Below, in pieces: positions 35,520-44,679 of a stretch of 64,000 bases of DNA; the first letter of the stretch is position 1; every line of letters begins with the position of its first letter. The notes beneath the pieces were generated by a model. It did not search any database. It saw nothing but the letters and a program-made list of their open reading frames with translations, and was not told the origin of the DNA. Position numbers and translations under genes: made by a program. The stretch spans positions 1-64,000 of the forward strand of contig DATHBD010000079.1 in NCBI GenBank assembly GCA_035296325.1. Reading direction: 5' to 3'. The DNA is from DATHBD01 sp035296325 (GTDB lineage Bacteria > Actinomycetota > Actinomycetes > Mycobacteriales > Micromonosporaceae).

Positions 35520-37139
35520 ATGGCAGAGACGGTTGACGCGGTTGTCGTCGGAGGCGGCCACAACGGCCTGGTCGCCGCCAACATGCTCGTCGATGCGGGC
35601 TGGGACGTGCTGGTCCTGGAGGGCACCGGGCAGGTCGGTGGGGCGGTCCGGTCCGCAGAGGTGACCGCACCGGGCTACCTCAACGATCTCTGCAGCGCGT
35701 TCTACCCGCTCTCCGCCGGCTCGCCTGCCCTGCGTGAGCTGGCCCTGGAGGACCACGGGCTGCGGTGGACCCACGCGCCCCAGGTGCTCGCCCACCTCTT
35801 TCCGGACGGTCGGGCCGCCGTCCTCAGCCGCGATCTCGACGTCACCGCCGCATCGCTGGACGAGTTCGCCGTGGGCGACGGCGAGCGCTGGCGGCAGATG
35901 TACGAGCAGTGGCTGGACATCGTGGATCCGCTGCTGGAGGCGATGCTGCGGCCCTTCCCGCCGGTGCTGCCCGCGGCCCGGCTGTTCCGCCGGCTGAAGG
36001 TCGCCGGCGGGCTGCGGCTGGCCCGGCGCTTTCTGCTGCCCACCCGGGTCTTCGGCGACGAGGCCTTCACCGGCGATGGTGCCAAGCTGCTGCTCGCCGG
36101 GCTGGCCCTGCACACCGACCTGTCGCCGGACGACGCGGCCAGTGGCGGGTACGGCTGGCTGCTGGCCATGCTCGGTCAGCAGTTCGGCTTCCCGGTGCCG
36201 GTGGGCGGGGCGCAGCGGATCCCGGACACGCTCGCCGCCCGGCTCAAGGCGCGCGGTGGCCGGATCGAGTACCACGCCATGGTGGACCAGGTTGTCGTCG
36301 GAGCCGGCCGGGCGCTCGGTGTGGGCTGCGCGGACGGCCGCCGGTGGCGGGCCCGGCGGGCGGTGCTCGCCGACGTGCCGGCGCCGACGCTGTACCGGCA
36401 TCTGGTCGGCGCTGGCCACCTGCCGCAGCGCCTCGTCGACGACCTGCTCGGGTTCACCTGGGACGACGCGACCCTCAAGGTCGACTGGGCGCTCTCCGGG
36501 CCGGTGCCGTGGCCGGCCGACGCGCTGGGCGCCGACGGTCTGCGGGGCGCCGGCACCGTGCATCTGGGCGCCGACATGGACGGGCTGTCGCGCTACGCCG
36601 CCGACATCGCGACCGGTCAGGTGCCGCAGGAGCCGTTCCTGCTGGCGGGTCAGATGACCACGACAGACCCGACCCGTTCGCCGGCCGGCACCGAGTCCCT
36701 GTGGGCCTACACCCACCTGCCCCGCCGGGACCGGTGGGACGCCGACGAGGTCGACGGACATGCCAAGCGGATCGAGGCGGTGTTCGAACGGCACGCGCCC
36801 GGGTTCACCGACCTCATCGTCGGCCGGTACGTGGCCGGTCCGCAGCAACTCGCCACCGAGAACCCGAGCCTCGTGGGTGGAGCGATCAACGGCGGGACCG
36901 CGGCGCCGTACCAGCAGCTGTTCCTGCGTCCGGTGCCCGGCCTGGGCCGGGCCGACACCCCGATCGACCGGCTCTACCTGGCCAGCTCCAGCGCGCATCC
37001 GGGCGGCGGGGTGCACGGCGCACCGGGCGCCAACGCGGCAAGGGCGGCGCTGGCGCGCTGCCGCCCGGTCACCGGAGGCCTGTACGCCGCGGCGATTCGG
37101 GCCGGGCACCGGGCGGTGTACCCGCCGGACGCCAGCTGA
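35520..37139 (+). CDS. FAD-dependent oxidoreductase, phytoene desaturase-like
   Basis: 539 residues; the ATG at 35520 follows GAGG. The N-terminal dinucleotide motif VVVGGGHNGLVAANML (about 8-23) and the C-terminal SSSAHPGGGVHGAPGANAARAAL (about 495-517) are the FAD-binding signatures of the phytoene-desaturase/crtI-like amine-oxidase family. The substrate is unknown; there are no carotenoid genes nearby. The region between 35380 and the start is a G-rich degenerate repeat. The stop codon lies inside a 14-bp tandem repeat (37125-37192), the last residues being part of it. Confidence 0.85.
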   Translation: MAETVDAVVVGGGHNGLVAANMLVDAGWDVLVLEGTGQVGGAVRSAEVTAPGYLNDLCSAFYPLSAGSPALRELALEDHGLRWTHAPQVLAHLFPDGRAAVLSRDLDVTAASLDEFAVGDGERWRQMYEQWLDIVDPLLEAMLRPFPPVLPAARLFRRLKVAGGLRLARRFLLPTRVFGDEAFTGDGAKLLLAGLALHTDLSPDDAASGGYGWLLAMLGQQFGFPVPVGGAQRIPDTLAARLKARGGRIEYHAMVDQVVVGAGRALGVGCADGRRWRARRAVLADVPAPTLYRHLVGAGHLPQRLVDDLLGFTWDDATLKVDWALSGPVPWPADALGADGLRGAGTVHLGADMDGLSRYAADIATGQVPQEPFLLAGQMTTTDPTRSPAGTESLWAYTHLPRRDRWDADEVDGHAKRIEAVFERHAPGFTDLIVGRYVAGPQQLATENPSLVGGAINGGTAAPYQQLFLRPVPGLGRADTPIDRLYLASSSAHPGGGVHGAPGANAARAALARCRPVTGGLYAAAIRAGHRAVYPPDAS

Positions 37140-37192
37140 GCCGGACGCCAGCTAGCCGGACGCCAGCTGAGCCGGACGCCAGCTGGCGTCCG
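37125..37192. repeat. Tandem repeat over the oxidoreductase stop codon, ending in a 20-bp palindrome
   Basis: Four copies of GCCGGACGCCAGCT(GA), the first encoding the terminal PDAS and stop. The last copy runs into its own complement to give CGGACGCCAGCTGGCGTCCG (37173-37192), which lies between two convergent genes and may act as a hairpin. Confidence 0.85.
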
Positions 37193-37196
37193 CTGA

Positions 37197-37661
37197 TCAG
37201 CGCTCCAGCGCCTCGACGCCGTGCTGCGCCCGCCGTACCGCGAAGTCGCTCAGCCGGCGCAGTGCCTCGACGTTGCGCTGGTGCAGAACGAGGTCGTTGA
37301 CCTTGGTGTGCACCCACTGGAGGGGGCCCTCGGCGAAATCCTCGGTCATCGCGATGCGGGTGCCGCCGTCGTTGGTCGGGGTGAGTTCGAAGCGGACGAG
37401 GGCCGCCCCGAGCGGCCAGATGCGGACCTTCAGCAGCAGCATGCGGGGCGGATCGCACTCCAGCGAGACGCTGCGGTCGTGGATGGAGACGGGCCACGGG
37501 CCGGCCTTGTGGTGGATCCGGGTGCCGACCGCTGGCCAGCCGGCCTCGACATCGCGGATGTGCGCGGTGCCGACGACCCAGTCGCTGTATGTCCAGCCGT
37601 CGGCGAGGACGGCGAAAACCTGCTCGGGTGGGGCCGGAATGATCCGTTCGACTCGTGCCAT
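37197..37661 (-). CDS. SRPBCC-family protein
   Basis: 154 residues, MARVERIIPAPPEQVFAVLADGWTYSDWVVGTAHIRDVEAGWP. This is the START/Bet v1-like (SRPBCC, polyketide cyclase) pattern of alternating strands with a hydrophobic ligand cavity and a long C-terminal helix. Ligand unknown. It converges with the FAD oxidoreductase and lies 113 bp downstream of the SDR gene on the same strand; the oxidoreductase, SRPBCC and SDR grouping is common in actinobacteria and suggests a shared lipid or isoprenoid pathway. Confidence 0.85.
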   Translation of the reverse strand: MARVERIIPAPPEQVFAVLADGWTYSDWVVGTAHIRDVEAGWPAVGTRIHHKAGPWPVSIHDRSVSLECDPPRMLLLKVRIWPLGAALVRFELTPTNDGGTRIAMTEDFAEGPLQWVHTKVNDLVLHQRNVEALRRLSDFAVRRAQHGVEALER

Positions 37662-37774
37662 CGTCTTTCGATGCCCGGATCACGAACCGGCTAACCACGA
37701 ATCGGGTACCGGTCACCCTCGGTGCGGGTCCGCAACGGCGCGCAGCGGCTGGTTCCGCACCGCGCGGGAGCGGC

Positions 37775-38764
37775 TCAGTGCTGTCCGCGCCGGGCCAGGG
37801 CGATCGCAGCGACGGCGGCGGCGGTGGCGATCCCGGTACCCGCCGCGGTGCGGGCCATCGTGCGGCGTCGACCGTGGTACCCGCCGTCGGTCGTCGCGGG
37901 CTGCTCCGACGGGGTGAACAGGTTGCCCTCGGACACCTCGGTCGGCTCGCTGGAGAGCGCCGCGCGATCGCCGTACCAGGTGAGCACCCGCTCGGTGAGC
38001 CCGGGAAGCAGACGCCACTGGGCGGCCAGCACCCGGCCCAGTGGGCCGGCGTAGGCCTGCCGGCGAGGCCGCTCCAGCACCCTCATGATGGTGTCCGCCA
38101 CCAGTTCCGGCGGGTAGACCGGGGGCAGCGGCCGTGGCGTGCGACCGGTGCGGTTGCCGGCGTGCCGGTAGAACGGGGTGTCGATGCTCGCCGGCAGCAC
38201 CGTGCAGACCGACACGCTGCGGTCGCCCTGCACCCGGAGGTCCTGCCGCAGCGTGTCGGAGAGCCCCAGGATCGCGTGCTTCGTGACGTTGTACATCCCC
38301 AGGTGCGGAGCGGAGACAACGCCCAGTACGGAGGAGATGTTGACCAGGACGCCGCCGCCCCCGGCCCGCAGGTGGGGCACCGCCGCGCGGGCGCCGTGCA
38401 GGGTGCCCATCAGGTTGATGTCGAGCACGCGGAGCACGTCGGTCAGTGGGGCCTCGTGCAGCGGTGCGTAGAGCGCGACTCCCGCGTTGTTGATCCATGC
38501 GTCGAGTCGGCCGAAGGTGCCGGCGGCCTCGGCGGCCAGGTCGGTCACGGCGCCGGCGTCGGTGACGTCGGTCGGGACGACGAGGGTACGACCGCCAAGC
38601 GCGGCGCACCGCTCGGCCACCGTCTTGAGCGCGCCGGGCCGACGGGCGGCAAGCACCACGGTGGCGCCGCGGGAGGCCAGCCGCTCGGCCGTGGCGGCGC
38701 CGATACCGCCGGAGGCTCCGGTGATCACGACGGTGGAATCGGCCAGATCTCGACACAGCGGCAT
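37775..38764 (-). CDS. Short-chain dehydrogenase/reductase with C-terminal membrane anchor
   Basis: 329 residues from an ATG at 38764. Rossmann motif TGASGGIG (about 15-22), NNAGVAL, catalytic Ser in NISSVLG, and Tyr-x-x-x-Lys in YNVTKHA. The last 25 residues form a hydrophobic helix (AAGTGIATAAAVAAIALA), preceded by a basic segment, so the enzyme is probably membrane-tethered. Substrate not evident; likely acts with the adjacent oxidoreductase and SRPBCC proteins. Confidence 0.87.
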   Translation of the reverse strand: MPLCRDLADSTVVITGASGGIGAATAERLASRGATVVLAARRPGALKTVAERCAALGGRTLVVPTDVTDAGAVTDLAAEAAGTFGRLDAWINNAGVALYAPLHEAPLTDVLRVLDINLMGTLHGARAAVPHLRAGGGGVLVNISSVLGVVSAPHLGMYNVTKHAILGLSDTLRQDLRVQGDRSVSVCTVLPASIDTPFYRHAGNRTGRTPRPLPPVYPPELVADTIMRVLERPRRQAYAGPLGRVLAAQWRLLPGLTERVLTWYGDRAALSSEPTEVSEGNLFTPSEQPATTDGGYHGRRRTMARTAAGTGIATAAAVAAIALARRGQH

Positions 38765-39088
38765 GTCTCGACGCTACCCGGCCGTCACCGGACTAACCCT
38801 GCGCCCTTCCGGCGCGAGATGACGGGATTCCGGCTGACCGCCACCGATGTCTCCGGGTCGGCGGGTGCCGGCCGGACGTCGAGGCGCCGATCGGCGCGAT
38901 CCTCCTGCCGGGAGCCGGCCGCCTTGCCGCAACTGGACGGCCCGGGCGCCGCCGACCTCGCCGCCGACCTCGCCGCCGTCTGGCGGTGTCCGCGCCGAAC
39001 CGGTGATCTGCGTCCGGCGTTCGCGTGGTGCGCGGGTCGTGGCCGGCGACCGTACACCCGGGCACACCACACCGGTTACCGTGGAGTT
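38765..39088. other. Divergent promoter region between the SDR gene and glpD
   Basis: 324 bp with no credible gene; both flanking genes read outward. No operator is recognised. A run of GCCGACCTCGCC repeats (about 38949-38980) is present. Confidence 0.4.
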
Positions 39089-40948
39089 GTGCGCCGCGAC
39101 CCCGACCAGTCCCGATTCGCCGCGGCCCGGCTCTCTCTGCAGCGCCGGGTTGCCGACCTCGCCCGGCTGCGCCGGGAGCGCTTCGACGTGCTGGTCATCG
39201 GCGGTGGCGTCACCGGAGCCGGTGCGGCGCTCGACGCCGCGTCCCGCGGGCTGTCGGTTGCCCTGATCGAGGCACGCGACCTGGCCGCTGGCACATCGAG
39301 TCGCTCCTCCAAGCTGATCCACGGCGGGCTGCGCTACCTCGAGCAGCTGGAATTCGGCCTGGTGCACGAAGCGCTGCGCGAGCGCGGCCTGCTCGCCACC
39401 CGGCTGGCTCCACACCTGGTCCGTCCGGTCCCGTTCCTGGTGCCGCTGCCTGCGGTGGGGCTGGCGGCGCGCACCTGGAACCGGGCGTACTACGGCGCCG
39501 GCGTGGCGCTCTACGACGCGTTCGCCAGCGGCGCCGGGCTGGCCGACCGGCTGCGCGGCGAGCACCTCAACAGCATGCCCGGGCACCGGCACCTGACCCG
39601 CTCCGCCGCCCGGCGCCGATTCCCGTCGCTGCGCGCCGACAGCCTCGCCGGGGCCATCGAGTACTACGACGGCCAGGTCGACGACGCCCGGCTGGTCACC
39701 GTGCTGGCGCGCACCGCGGCGAGCTGCGGCGCGGCCGTGGTAACCAGCGCGCGCGCCGTCGGCCTGTTGCGCGACGCGCGCGAGGTGACCGGCGTACTGG
39801 TACGCGACCAGGAAACCCGCGAAGAGTTCGAGGTGCATGCCCGGACGGTGGTGGCCGCCACCGGGGTGTGGATGGAGGACGTCGCCGACCTGCTCTCCGG
39901 CGGTGGCCCACGGGAGCGTCCCGGCCTGCGGGTGCGGGCGAGCAAGGGTGTGCACGTCGTGGTGCCCCGCTCCGCGATCACCGGCGACGCCGGGTTGATC
40001 CTGCGCACGCCGTCGTCGGTACTCTTCGTCATCCCGTGGGGCGGGCACTGGATCCTCGGCACCACCGATACCGACTGGGAGCTCGACCGGGCGCACCCGG
40101 CCGCGTCCGCGCCCGACATCGCGTACCTGCTGACCCAGGTGAACGCGGTGCTGGACCGGCCACTGACCACAGCGGACATCGAGGGGGTCTACGCCGGGCT
40201 GCGCCCGCTGCTCTCCGCCGAGGCCAAGTGGCGGGAGGGGCCGCACAGCCGCGACGAGCAGACCTCGTCGTTGTCGCGCACGCACGCGGTGGTGGAGCCG
40301 ATGCTCGGGCTGATGCTGGTGGCCGGCGGGAAGTACACGACGTACCGGGTGATGGCGGCCGACGTGGTGGACCGCGCCGCCCGGCGACTGGGTGGGCTGC
40401 GCCGGGACGGCGGCCGGGTGCTGGACTCCCGTACCGCGGACCTGCCGCTGCTCGGTGCGGACGGATTTCGTCCATTGTGGAGTAACCGGCTGGACCTGGC
40501 CCGCCGGCACACCATCCCGGCCGGCGTGGTGGAGCACCTGCTGGAGCGGTACGGCTCGGCGACGCTCGACCTGCTGGCGATGGATCCGGAGATGCGCCGG
40601 CCGTTGGTCGGGGCGCCGGAGTACCTGATCGCCGAGGTGGCGTACGCCGCGCTCGCCGAGGGGGCGACGCACCTCGACGACGTGCTCACCCGCCGTACCA
40701 GGATCTCGTTCGAGACGCCGCACCGTGGCACCGAATCGGCAGTGGACGCCGCCGCGGTGATGGGTTCGGTGCTCGGCTGGGACGCCGCGACCCGCACCCG
40801 CGAGGTGGACCACTACCTGGCCCGGGTCGAGGCGGAGCGGGAGTCGCAGCGGATGCCGGACGACCACACCGCCGACGCGGCGCGGATGGGCGCGCTGGAT
40901 GTGCGGGGACACGCCAGCGACAGTCGCCAGGCGGCGACGGCGGGCTGA
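39089..40948 (+). CDS. glpD: Glycerol-3-phosphate dehydrogenase (FAD-dependent)
   Basis: 619 residues from a GTG; the frame extends far upstream only as a shadow. Oxidises sn-glycerol-3-phosphate to dihydroxyacetone phosphate at the membrane, passing electrons to quinone. FAD motif VIGGGVTGAGAALDAASRG (about 36-54), GTSSRSSKLIHGGLRYLEQ (about 68-86) and LVAGGKYTTYRVMA are diagnostic. The C-terminal DAO_C helical domain is complete. Other glp genes are absent here. Confidence 0.93.
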   Translation: MRRDPDQSRFAAARLSLQRRVADLARLRRERFDVLVIGGGVTGAGAALDAASRGLSVALIEARDLAAGTSSRSSKLIHGGLRYLEQLEFGLVHEALRERGLLATRLAPHLVRPVPFLVPLPAVGLAARTWNRAYYGAGVALYDAFASGAGLADRLRGEHLNSMPGHRHLTRSAARRRFPSLRADSLAGAIEYYDGQVDDARLVTVLARTAASCGAAVVTSARAVGLLRDAREVTGVLVRDQETREEFEVHARTVVAATGVWMEDVADLLSGGGPRERPGLRVRASKGVHVVVPRSAITGDAGLILRTPSSVLFVIPWGGHWILGTTDTDWELDRAHPAASAPDIAYLLTQVNAVLDRPLTTADIEGVYAGLRPLLSAEAKWREGPHSRDEQTSSLSRTHAVVEPMLGLMLVAGGKYTTYRVMAADVVDRAARRLGGLRRDGGRVLDSRTADLPLLGADGFRPLWSNRLDLARRHTIPAGVVEHLLERYGSATLDLLAMDPEMRRPLVGAPEYLIAEVAYAALAEGATHLDDVLTRRTRISFETPHRGTESAVDAAAVMGSVLGWDAATRTREVDHYLARVEAERESQRMPDDHTADAARMGALDVRGHASDSRQAATAG

Positions 40949-41103
40949 CCCGGCGGTTGCGTCAGCCGGCGTTGCGTCAGCCGGCCGGGGTTGGCTGCCT
41001 TTTGGTGCGGGTGGAACTGACAGAAGTGTTGCCTCTCCGGCCCTCGCCGTCGTCGCCGAGGGCCGGCATGCTTCGGCGGGACCCACCGCTGGGGAGCAGC
41101 CTC

Positions 41104-41670
41104 ATGTCACTGACCGTGCGCGTCACCGCACTTCTCCTCTTGCTCGGATCCGTCGCCGCGTCGACGGCGTGCGGAACGGACAAGTCCAGTACTTCACCGG
41201 CCGCTTCGCGTGCCGCCGAGGACGGCTCGGCGACGAGCGGCGCCGCAGCCGAGGAGTCGGAGCGGGACCCGTGCTCGATGCTCACCAACGCCGAGATCAA
41301 GGCGATCGTCGGCCTGGACGTCGGGTCGCAGAAGCGGCCCATGGCGACTTTGTGCCAGTACAGCGCGACGGCGGACAGCATCGGCGGTGTGTTCGTCAAC
41401 ATCACCTTCCGGAAGATGACGCTTGCCGAGTTCGAGGGTGATGTCAAGACCATGAAGGAGAAGGTCGCCGAGCTGGGCGTCGGGTCGGCGGTGCAGGTGC
41501 CCGTGCCAGGCCTGGGAGACGCCGCGTACTACTTCCAGCCGCCTAGTGAGCTTCTGGTCCTGAAGGACGGCATCAGGTTCTCGGTCACCGACTACTACAC
41601 CAAGGGCAAGCACGAGGGGATGCTGCCCACACTGCGACCACTGGCCGAGAAGGTGATCGCGCGGCTCTAG
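41104..41670 (+). CDS. DUF3558-type lipoprotein
   Basis: 188 residues, ATG 41104 behind GGGGAG. The hydrophobic leader LLLLLGSVAASTAC ends in a probable lipobox Cys, followed by a Ser/Ala/acidic linker and a DPCSMLTNAEIKAIVGLDV opening typical of DUF3558 surface lipoproteins. The later LGDAAYYFQPPSELLVLKDGIRFSVTDYY fits the compact beta fold. Role unknown. A strong hairpin follows at 41684-41734. Confidence 0.8.
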   Translation: MSLTVRVTALLLLLGSVAASTACGTDKSSTSPAASRAAEDGSATSGAAAEESERDPCSMLTNAEIKAIVGLDVGSQKRPMATLCQYSATADSIGGVFVNITFRKMTLAEFEGDVKTMKEKVAELGVGSAVQVPVPGLGDAAYYFQPPSELLVLKDGIRFSVTDYYTKGKHEGMLPTLRPLAEKVIARL

Positions 41671-41683
41671 GTTGGCGTCGTCG

Positions 41684-41734
41684 CATGTGAGTTAGACACC
41701 GAATTCCGCACAAATTCGGTGTCTCAGGCACATG
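41684..41734 (+). terminator. Long-stem hairpin terminator
   Basis: GACACCGAATT is followed after 7 nt by AATTCGGTGTC, and the outer CATGTG/CACATG also pair, giving a stem of about 20 bp with small mismatches. It is 14 bp after the lipoprotein stop. Confidence 0.8.
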
Positions 41735-41948
41735 TCGCGAGGGCCCCCCGTGCATGCCGGGCGTGTCGCGTGGTCAGCGCCGCGTCGGCGGTGCTGCAGG
41801 AGACCGTTGCAAGGGGCGTGGACGCTGCCGAGGAACCTCCGGGGTAGCAATGACCTCATTGTGCTGGTCGGACCGTAAGCCCGAGCCCGTAAGCCTCAGT
41901 CCGAGGCGCGACTGGCCGACCGGGTCGGGCCACCGGTACGTTCGCGGC

Positions 41949-42212
41949 ATGCTTCTCGTGGACGTGCCGCGCTGGCCGGCCCATGGGCGGCTCTGGTCGC
42001 ACCTGGTCAGCGACGTCTCGTACGCCGAACTGCACGCCTTCGCCGAACTCCTCGGCGCTCCCCGGCGCGCCTTCGAGCGCGATCACTACGACGTGCCGGC
42101 CGAGCGCTTCGCAGTCGCCGTGTGGCTGGGTGCGGTGGTCGTGCCGAGTCGAGAAATCGTCGCGAAGCTGTACGCCGCCGGCCTGCGCCGCCCGGCCCAC
42201 CTCAGCCGCTGA
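41949..42212 (+). CDS. DUF4031-domain protein
   Basis: 87 residues, MLLVDVPRWPAHGRLWSHLVSDVSYAELHAFAELLGAPRRAFERDHYDVP. The conserved D-x-P-x-W-P-x-H-G-r-x-W-S-H-L-x-S-D and F-x-x-D-H-Y-D-V-P blocks are those of DUF4031, a short family common in actinobacteria with His/Asp pairs that could be catalytic. The start ATG at 41949 gives the usual family length. Function unknown. Confidence 0.82.
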   Translation: MLLVDVPRWPAHGRLWSHLVSDVSYAELHAFAELLGAPRRAFERDHYDVPAERFAVAVWLGAVVVPSREIVAKLYAAGLRRPAHLSR

Positions 42213-42250
42213 GCCGAGGCCGGCGACGCAGCCCGGTTCGGTGGCTCCGC

Positions 42251-42946
42251 TCAGCCTGTCGGGGCGGAGAGCGTGGTCAGCTCCTGATGCAGATTCGCGC
42301 GTGCCCGGGCCGACCACTCGGCCCGGGCAGGCACGATCCGGTAGAGCGTGGGCAGGGCAAGCAGGCGTCGCAGCACCGCGGAACGACCGACCCGGAACGC
42401 GTCGTCCGGGACGTGGGCGTACTCGGCGCGGACCGCGGCCGCGTAGCCGGCATAGGTCGCCGGGTCGGTGGCGAGGACGGCGAGGTCGGCGTCGGCGAGC
42501 AGGGCGCCGTTGCGGTCGTCTGGGGCCGGGTCGTGGCCCACGGTGAGCCGGATCAGTCGGCACACCTCGGCGCGGGCATCGTCGGTGGCGCCGAGGTCAT
42601 CCAGCATCCGCTCGGCGAGGGCGACGCTGCGCTCCTCGTTGTCGGGTGCCTGCGGGTCGTACACCGCGTCGTGGAACCACGCGGCCACCCGGACCGCGTC
42701 GGCGTCCGCGGCGACGTCAGCGTGCCGGTCGATCACGTCGAGCATGCTGACCAGGTGATCCACGGTGTGATAGCGCCGATGTGGCTCGGTCCACCGCGCG
42801 ATGAGGTCCTGGCCGGCGCGGTCCAGGTCCGCGTCCGCGGCGGGGCCGGTGAGGGGGCCGGCGGTCGAGCCGGCGGGAGAGCCGGTGGTGGCCGACAGCG
42901 GCAGGCTCTGCGCCGCGGTCCGCCAGCGCGTGAGCAGGGCACTCAT
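42251..42946 (-). CDS. HD-domain metal-dependent phosphohydrolase
   Basis: 231 residues. Motifs RRYHTVDHL (about 58-66), AAWFHDAVYD (about 88-97, the HD pair) and LADADLAVLA (about 150-159) define the predicted HD phosphohydrolase family. An Ala/Gly/Pro insertion of repeat type (nt 42837-42890) lies near the N-terminus. Substrate, probably a nucleotide, is unknown. It converges with the DUF4031 gene and is separated from the next minus-strand gene by the perfect hairpin at 42968-43028. Confidence 0.82.
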   Translation of the reverse strand: MSALLTRWRTAAQSLPLSATTGSPAGSTAGPLTGPAADADLDRAGQDLIARWTEPHRRYHTVDHLVSMLDVIDRHADVAADADAVRVAAWFHDAVYDPQAPDNEERSVALAERMLDDLGATDDARAEVCRLIRLTVGHDPAPDDRNGALLADADLAVLATDPATYAGYAAAVRAEYAHVPDDAFRVGRSAVLRRLLALPTLYRIVPARAEWSARARANLHQELTTLSAPTG

Positions 42947-42967
42947 TCGGCCGATCCGATCCTCGGG

Positions 42968-43028
42968 TGATCCGGTAGCTTCGTGGTCGCTGTGGGGCCT
43001 GGTTCGCCACCACGAAGCTACCGGATCA
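42968..43028. terminator. Perfect 20-bp inverted-repeat hairpin
   Basis: TGATCCGGTAGCTTCGTGGT (42968-42987) is matched base for base by its complement at 43009-43028 with a 21-nt loop. It follows the beta-propeller gene (stop at 43052, minus strand) and precedes the HD gene start at 42946. Confidence 0.8.
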
Positions 43029-43051
43029 TGGACGCCGGGTCAGATCAGCGA

Positions 43052-44047
43052 TCAGCCCCGGTAGCGGGGGATCGCCACGACGTTGTACGGGACCTCCAGC
43101 GGGGTCGCGACGCCGAAGCGTGCGTTCGGCAGGTACAGCCGACCGCGGTAGGCGGCCACCGTGGTGGGCACGTCGAACCGCGGGTCGGTCAGCGTGGTCA
43201 CGATCTCGCCGGCGGTGCCCGCCCGGTTGAGCTCGACGACCGCGACGCGGTTGAGCCGGTTCTGGACGACGTAGAGCGTCCGGCCCTGCAGCAGCAGGCC
43301 GTCGCCGTTCACCAGCGGGCCGAGACCCTCGGGTGTGGGCGCGACGCCGAGGTCGACCTGCCGGGTCACCCCGGTCTGCGGGTCGACCCGGAAGAGCAGG
43401 CCGCGGTTGGATTGCACGATGAGCAGGGCCTGACCGTCCGGCGTACGGGAGATGCCGTTGGCGTTGTTGCCCGTGGTGTAGGCGAGGTCGCCGGTCAGCG
43501 GGATCGAGGTGAATCCGTCCGCCGGCGGAAGTGCGCCGCGCCGGCGCAGCGGGACCCGGTAGAGCACCGGCCGGCGGGAGTCGGTGAAGTAGGCGGCATC
43601 CGGAGTCAGGATCACATCGTTGACGAACGTCTCGACCTCGGTGGTGAACCGGTAGTTGGCGAGCACCGCCCCCGTCCGGGTGTCGATCACCCGGCCGGTG
43701 CCGGCGTTGCCGCCCGCGACGAAGAGCCGCCCACGGCGATCGACCTTGAGTCCGACCGACGCGGTGCCGGGGCCCTCGCTGATGATGGCGCCCTCGCCGG
43801 TGGCGAGGTTGGCCCGGTAGATGGAGCCGGTGGCGCGGGAGCCGAAGTACGCGTAGCCCCTGGCGATCGCGATGCCCTCGGGCGAGAACCCGATCGGCAG
43901 CGCGATCGTGGTGGGGAAGGTGGCGGAAGCGTCCGGGCCGCCGGGTGGGAGCCCGGTGGTGCCGGCCGTCGCCGGTGTCGCGAGCGTCGCGGTGAGCGCG
44001 AGCGCGGAGACGAGGGCGACGAGGGGTCGCCCGAGATTGCGGTACAT
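43052..44047 (-). CDS. Secreted beta-propeller (SMP-30-like) protein
   Basis: 331 residues. The ATG at 44047 is 5 nt after AGGAG; GTG 44053 lies within that site and is rejected. Signal peptide about 1-28 (ALTATLATPATAG). The rest is repeated blades with FSPEGIAIARGYAYFG, GLKVDRRGRLFVAGG, VNDVILTPDAAYFTDS and NGISRTPDGQALLIV, the pattern of SMP-30/gluconolactonase-like six-bladed propellers. Substrate unknown. It is probably followed by the hairpin at 42968-43028. Confidence 0.8.
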   Translation of the reverse strand: MYRNLGRPLVALVSALALTATLATPATAGTTGLPPGGPDASATFPTTIALPIGFSPEGIAIARGYAYFGSRATGSIYRANLATGEGAIISEGPGTASVGLKVDRRGRLFVAGGNAGTGRVIDTRTGAVLANYRFTTEVETFVNDVILTPDAAYFTDSRRPVLYRVPLRRRGALPPADGFTSIPLTGDLAYTTGNNANGISRTPDGQALLIVQSNRGLLFRVDPQTGVTRQVDLGVAPTPEGLGPLVNGDGLLLQGRTLYVVQNRLNRVAVVELNRAGTAGEIVTTLTDPRFDVPTTVAAYRGRLYLPNARFGVATPLEVPYNVVAIPRYRG

Positions 44048-44083
44048 CTGCACTCCTATCAGGGGTGGTCGGGCCTGCTGGAG

Positions 44084-44500
44084 CTAGGCGTGGCCGGGGT
44101 GGGTGATCACCAGCACCGGGCGGGGCGACTGGTGGATCAGGGCGAGGGGGACGCTGCCGAGCAGTCGTTCGGCCATCGCCGGGCGGGTGCTGGAGCCGAC
44201 GATGACCAGGTCGGCCTTCTGCGATTCGGCGAACTCGATGATGCGGTCGAGGGCCCGGCCGGACAGCACCGTCCTGGTGGCGGTAATGCCGAGGTCGGCC
44301 AGCCGGTCGACGGCGGCCGTGGCCGCGCGCTCGGCACGTTCCAGGTAGACGCTGCGGGGGACCGGCGCCAGCCGTTCGAGTTCCAGTTCGTCCACGGCGA
44401 CCACGGCCACGGATGCGCCGGTCTGCTTGGCGAGTCTCGCCGTGGCATCGGCCACCCACGGTTGGTCAGCCTCGGGGTTGGCGGCTAGCACGATGTGCAT
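44084..44500 (-). CDS. Universal stress protein (UspA family)
   Basis: 138 residues; the ATG at 44500 has AGGAGG 8 nt upstream. MHIVLAANPEADQPWVADATARLAKQTGASVAVVAVDELEL is the UspA beta-alpha start, and LVIVGSSTRPAMAERLLGSVPLALIHQSPRPVLVI is the nucleotide-binding end, with GSSTR replacing the usual GSRG. Single domain. It is divergent from the APC permease at 44680, sharing a 179-bp promoter region. Confidence 0.9.
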   Translation of the reverse strand: MHIVLAANPEADQPWVADATARLAKQTGASVAVVAVDELELERLAPVPRSVYLERAERAATAAVDRLADLGITATRTVLSGRALDRIIEFAESQKADLVIVGSSTRPAMAERLLGSVPLALIHQSPRPVLVITHPGHA

Positions 44501-44679
44501 CGTTGACCTCCTGAATCTGGCGTGATCTCCCTCTGCCGGCGCACACGTCGATACTGGCCCGAGAGCCTCGGGCGGACAAGCAGAGGAGCAAATCGGCCTT
44601 TCGACTCGACATATCACGTGGCGTGTATCACCCTCGGAAAACCTAGGTCTACATGACGGACGCGCCGGAGGTGCGGGCA

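Noticed and set aside
37655..39088. Upstream extension of the glpD frame
   Set aside because: It crosses the SDR gene in antisense and a repeat. The FAD motif at the expected distance from GTG 39089 fixes the start.
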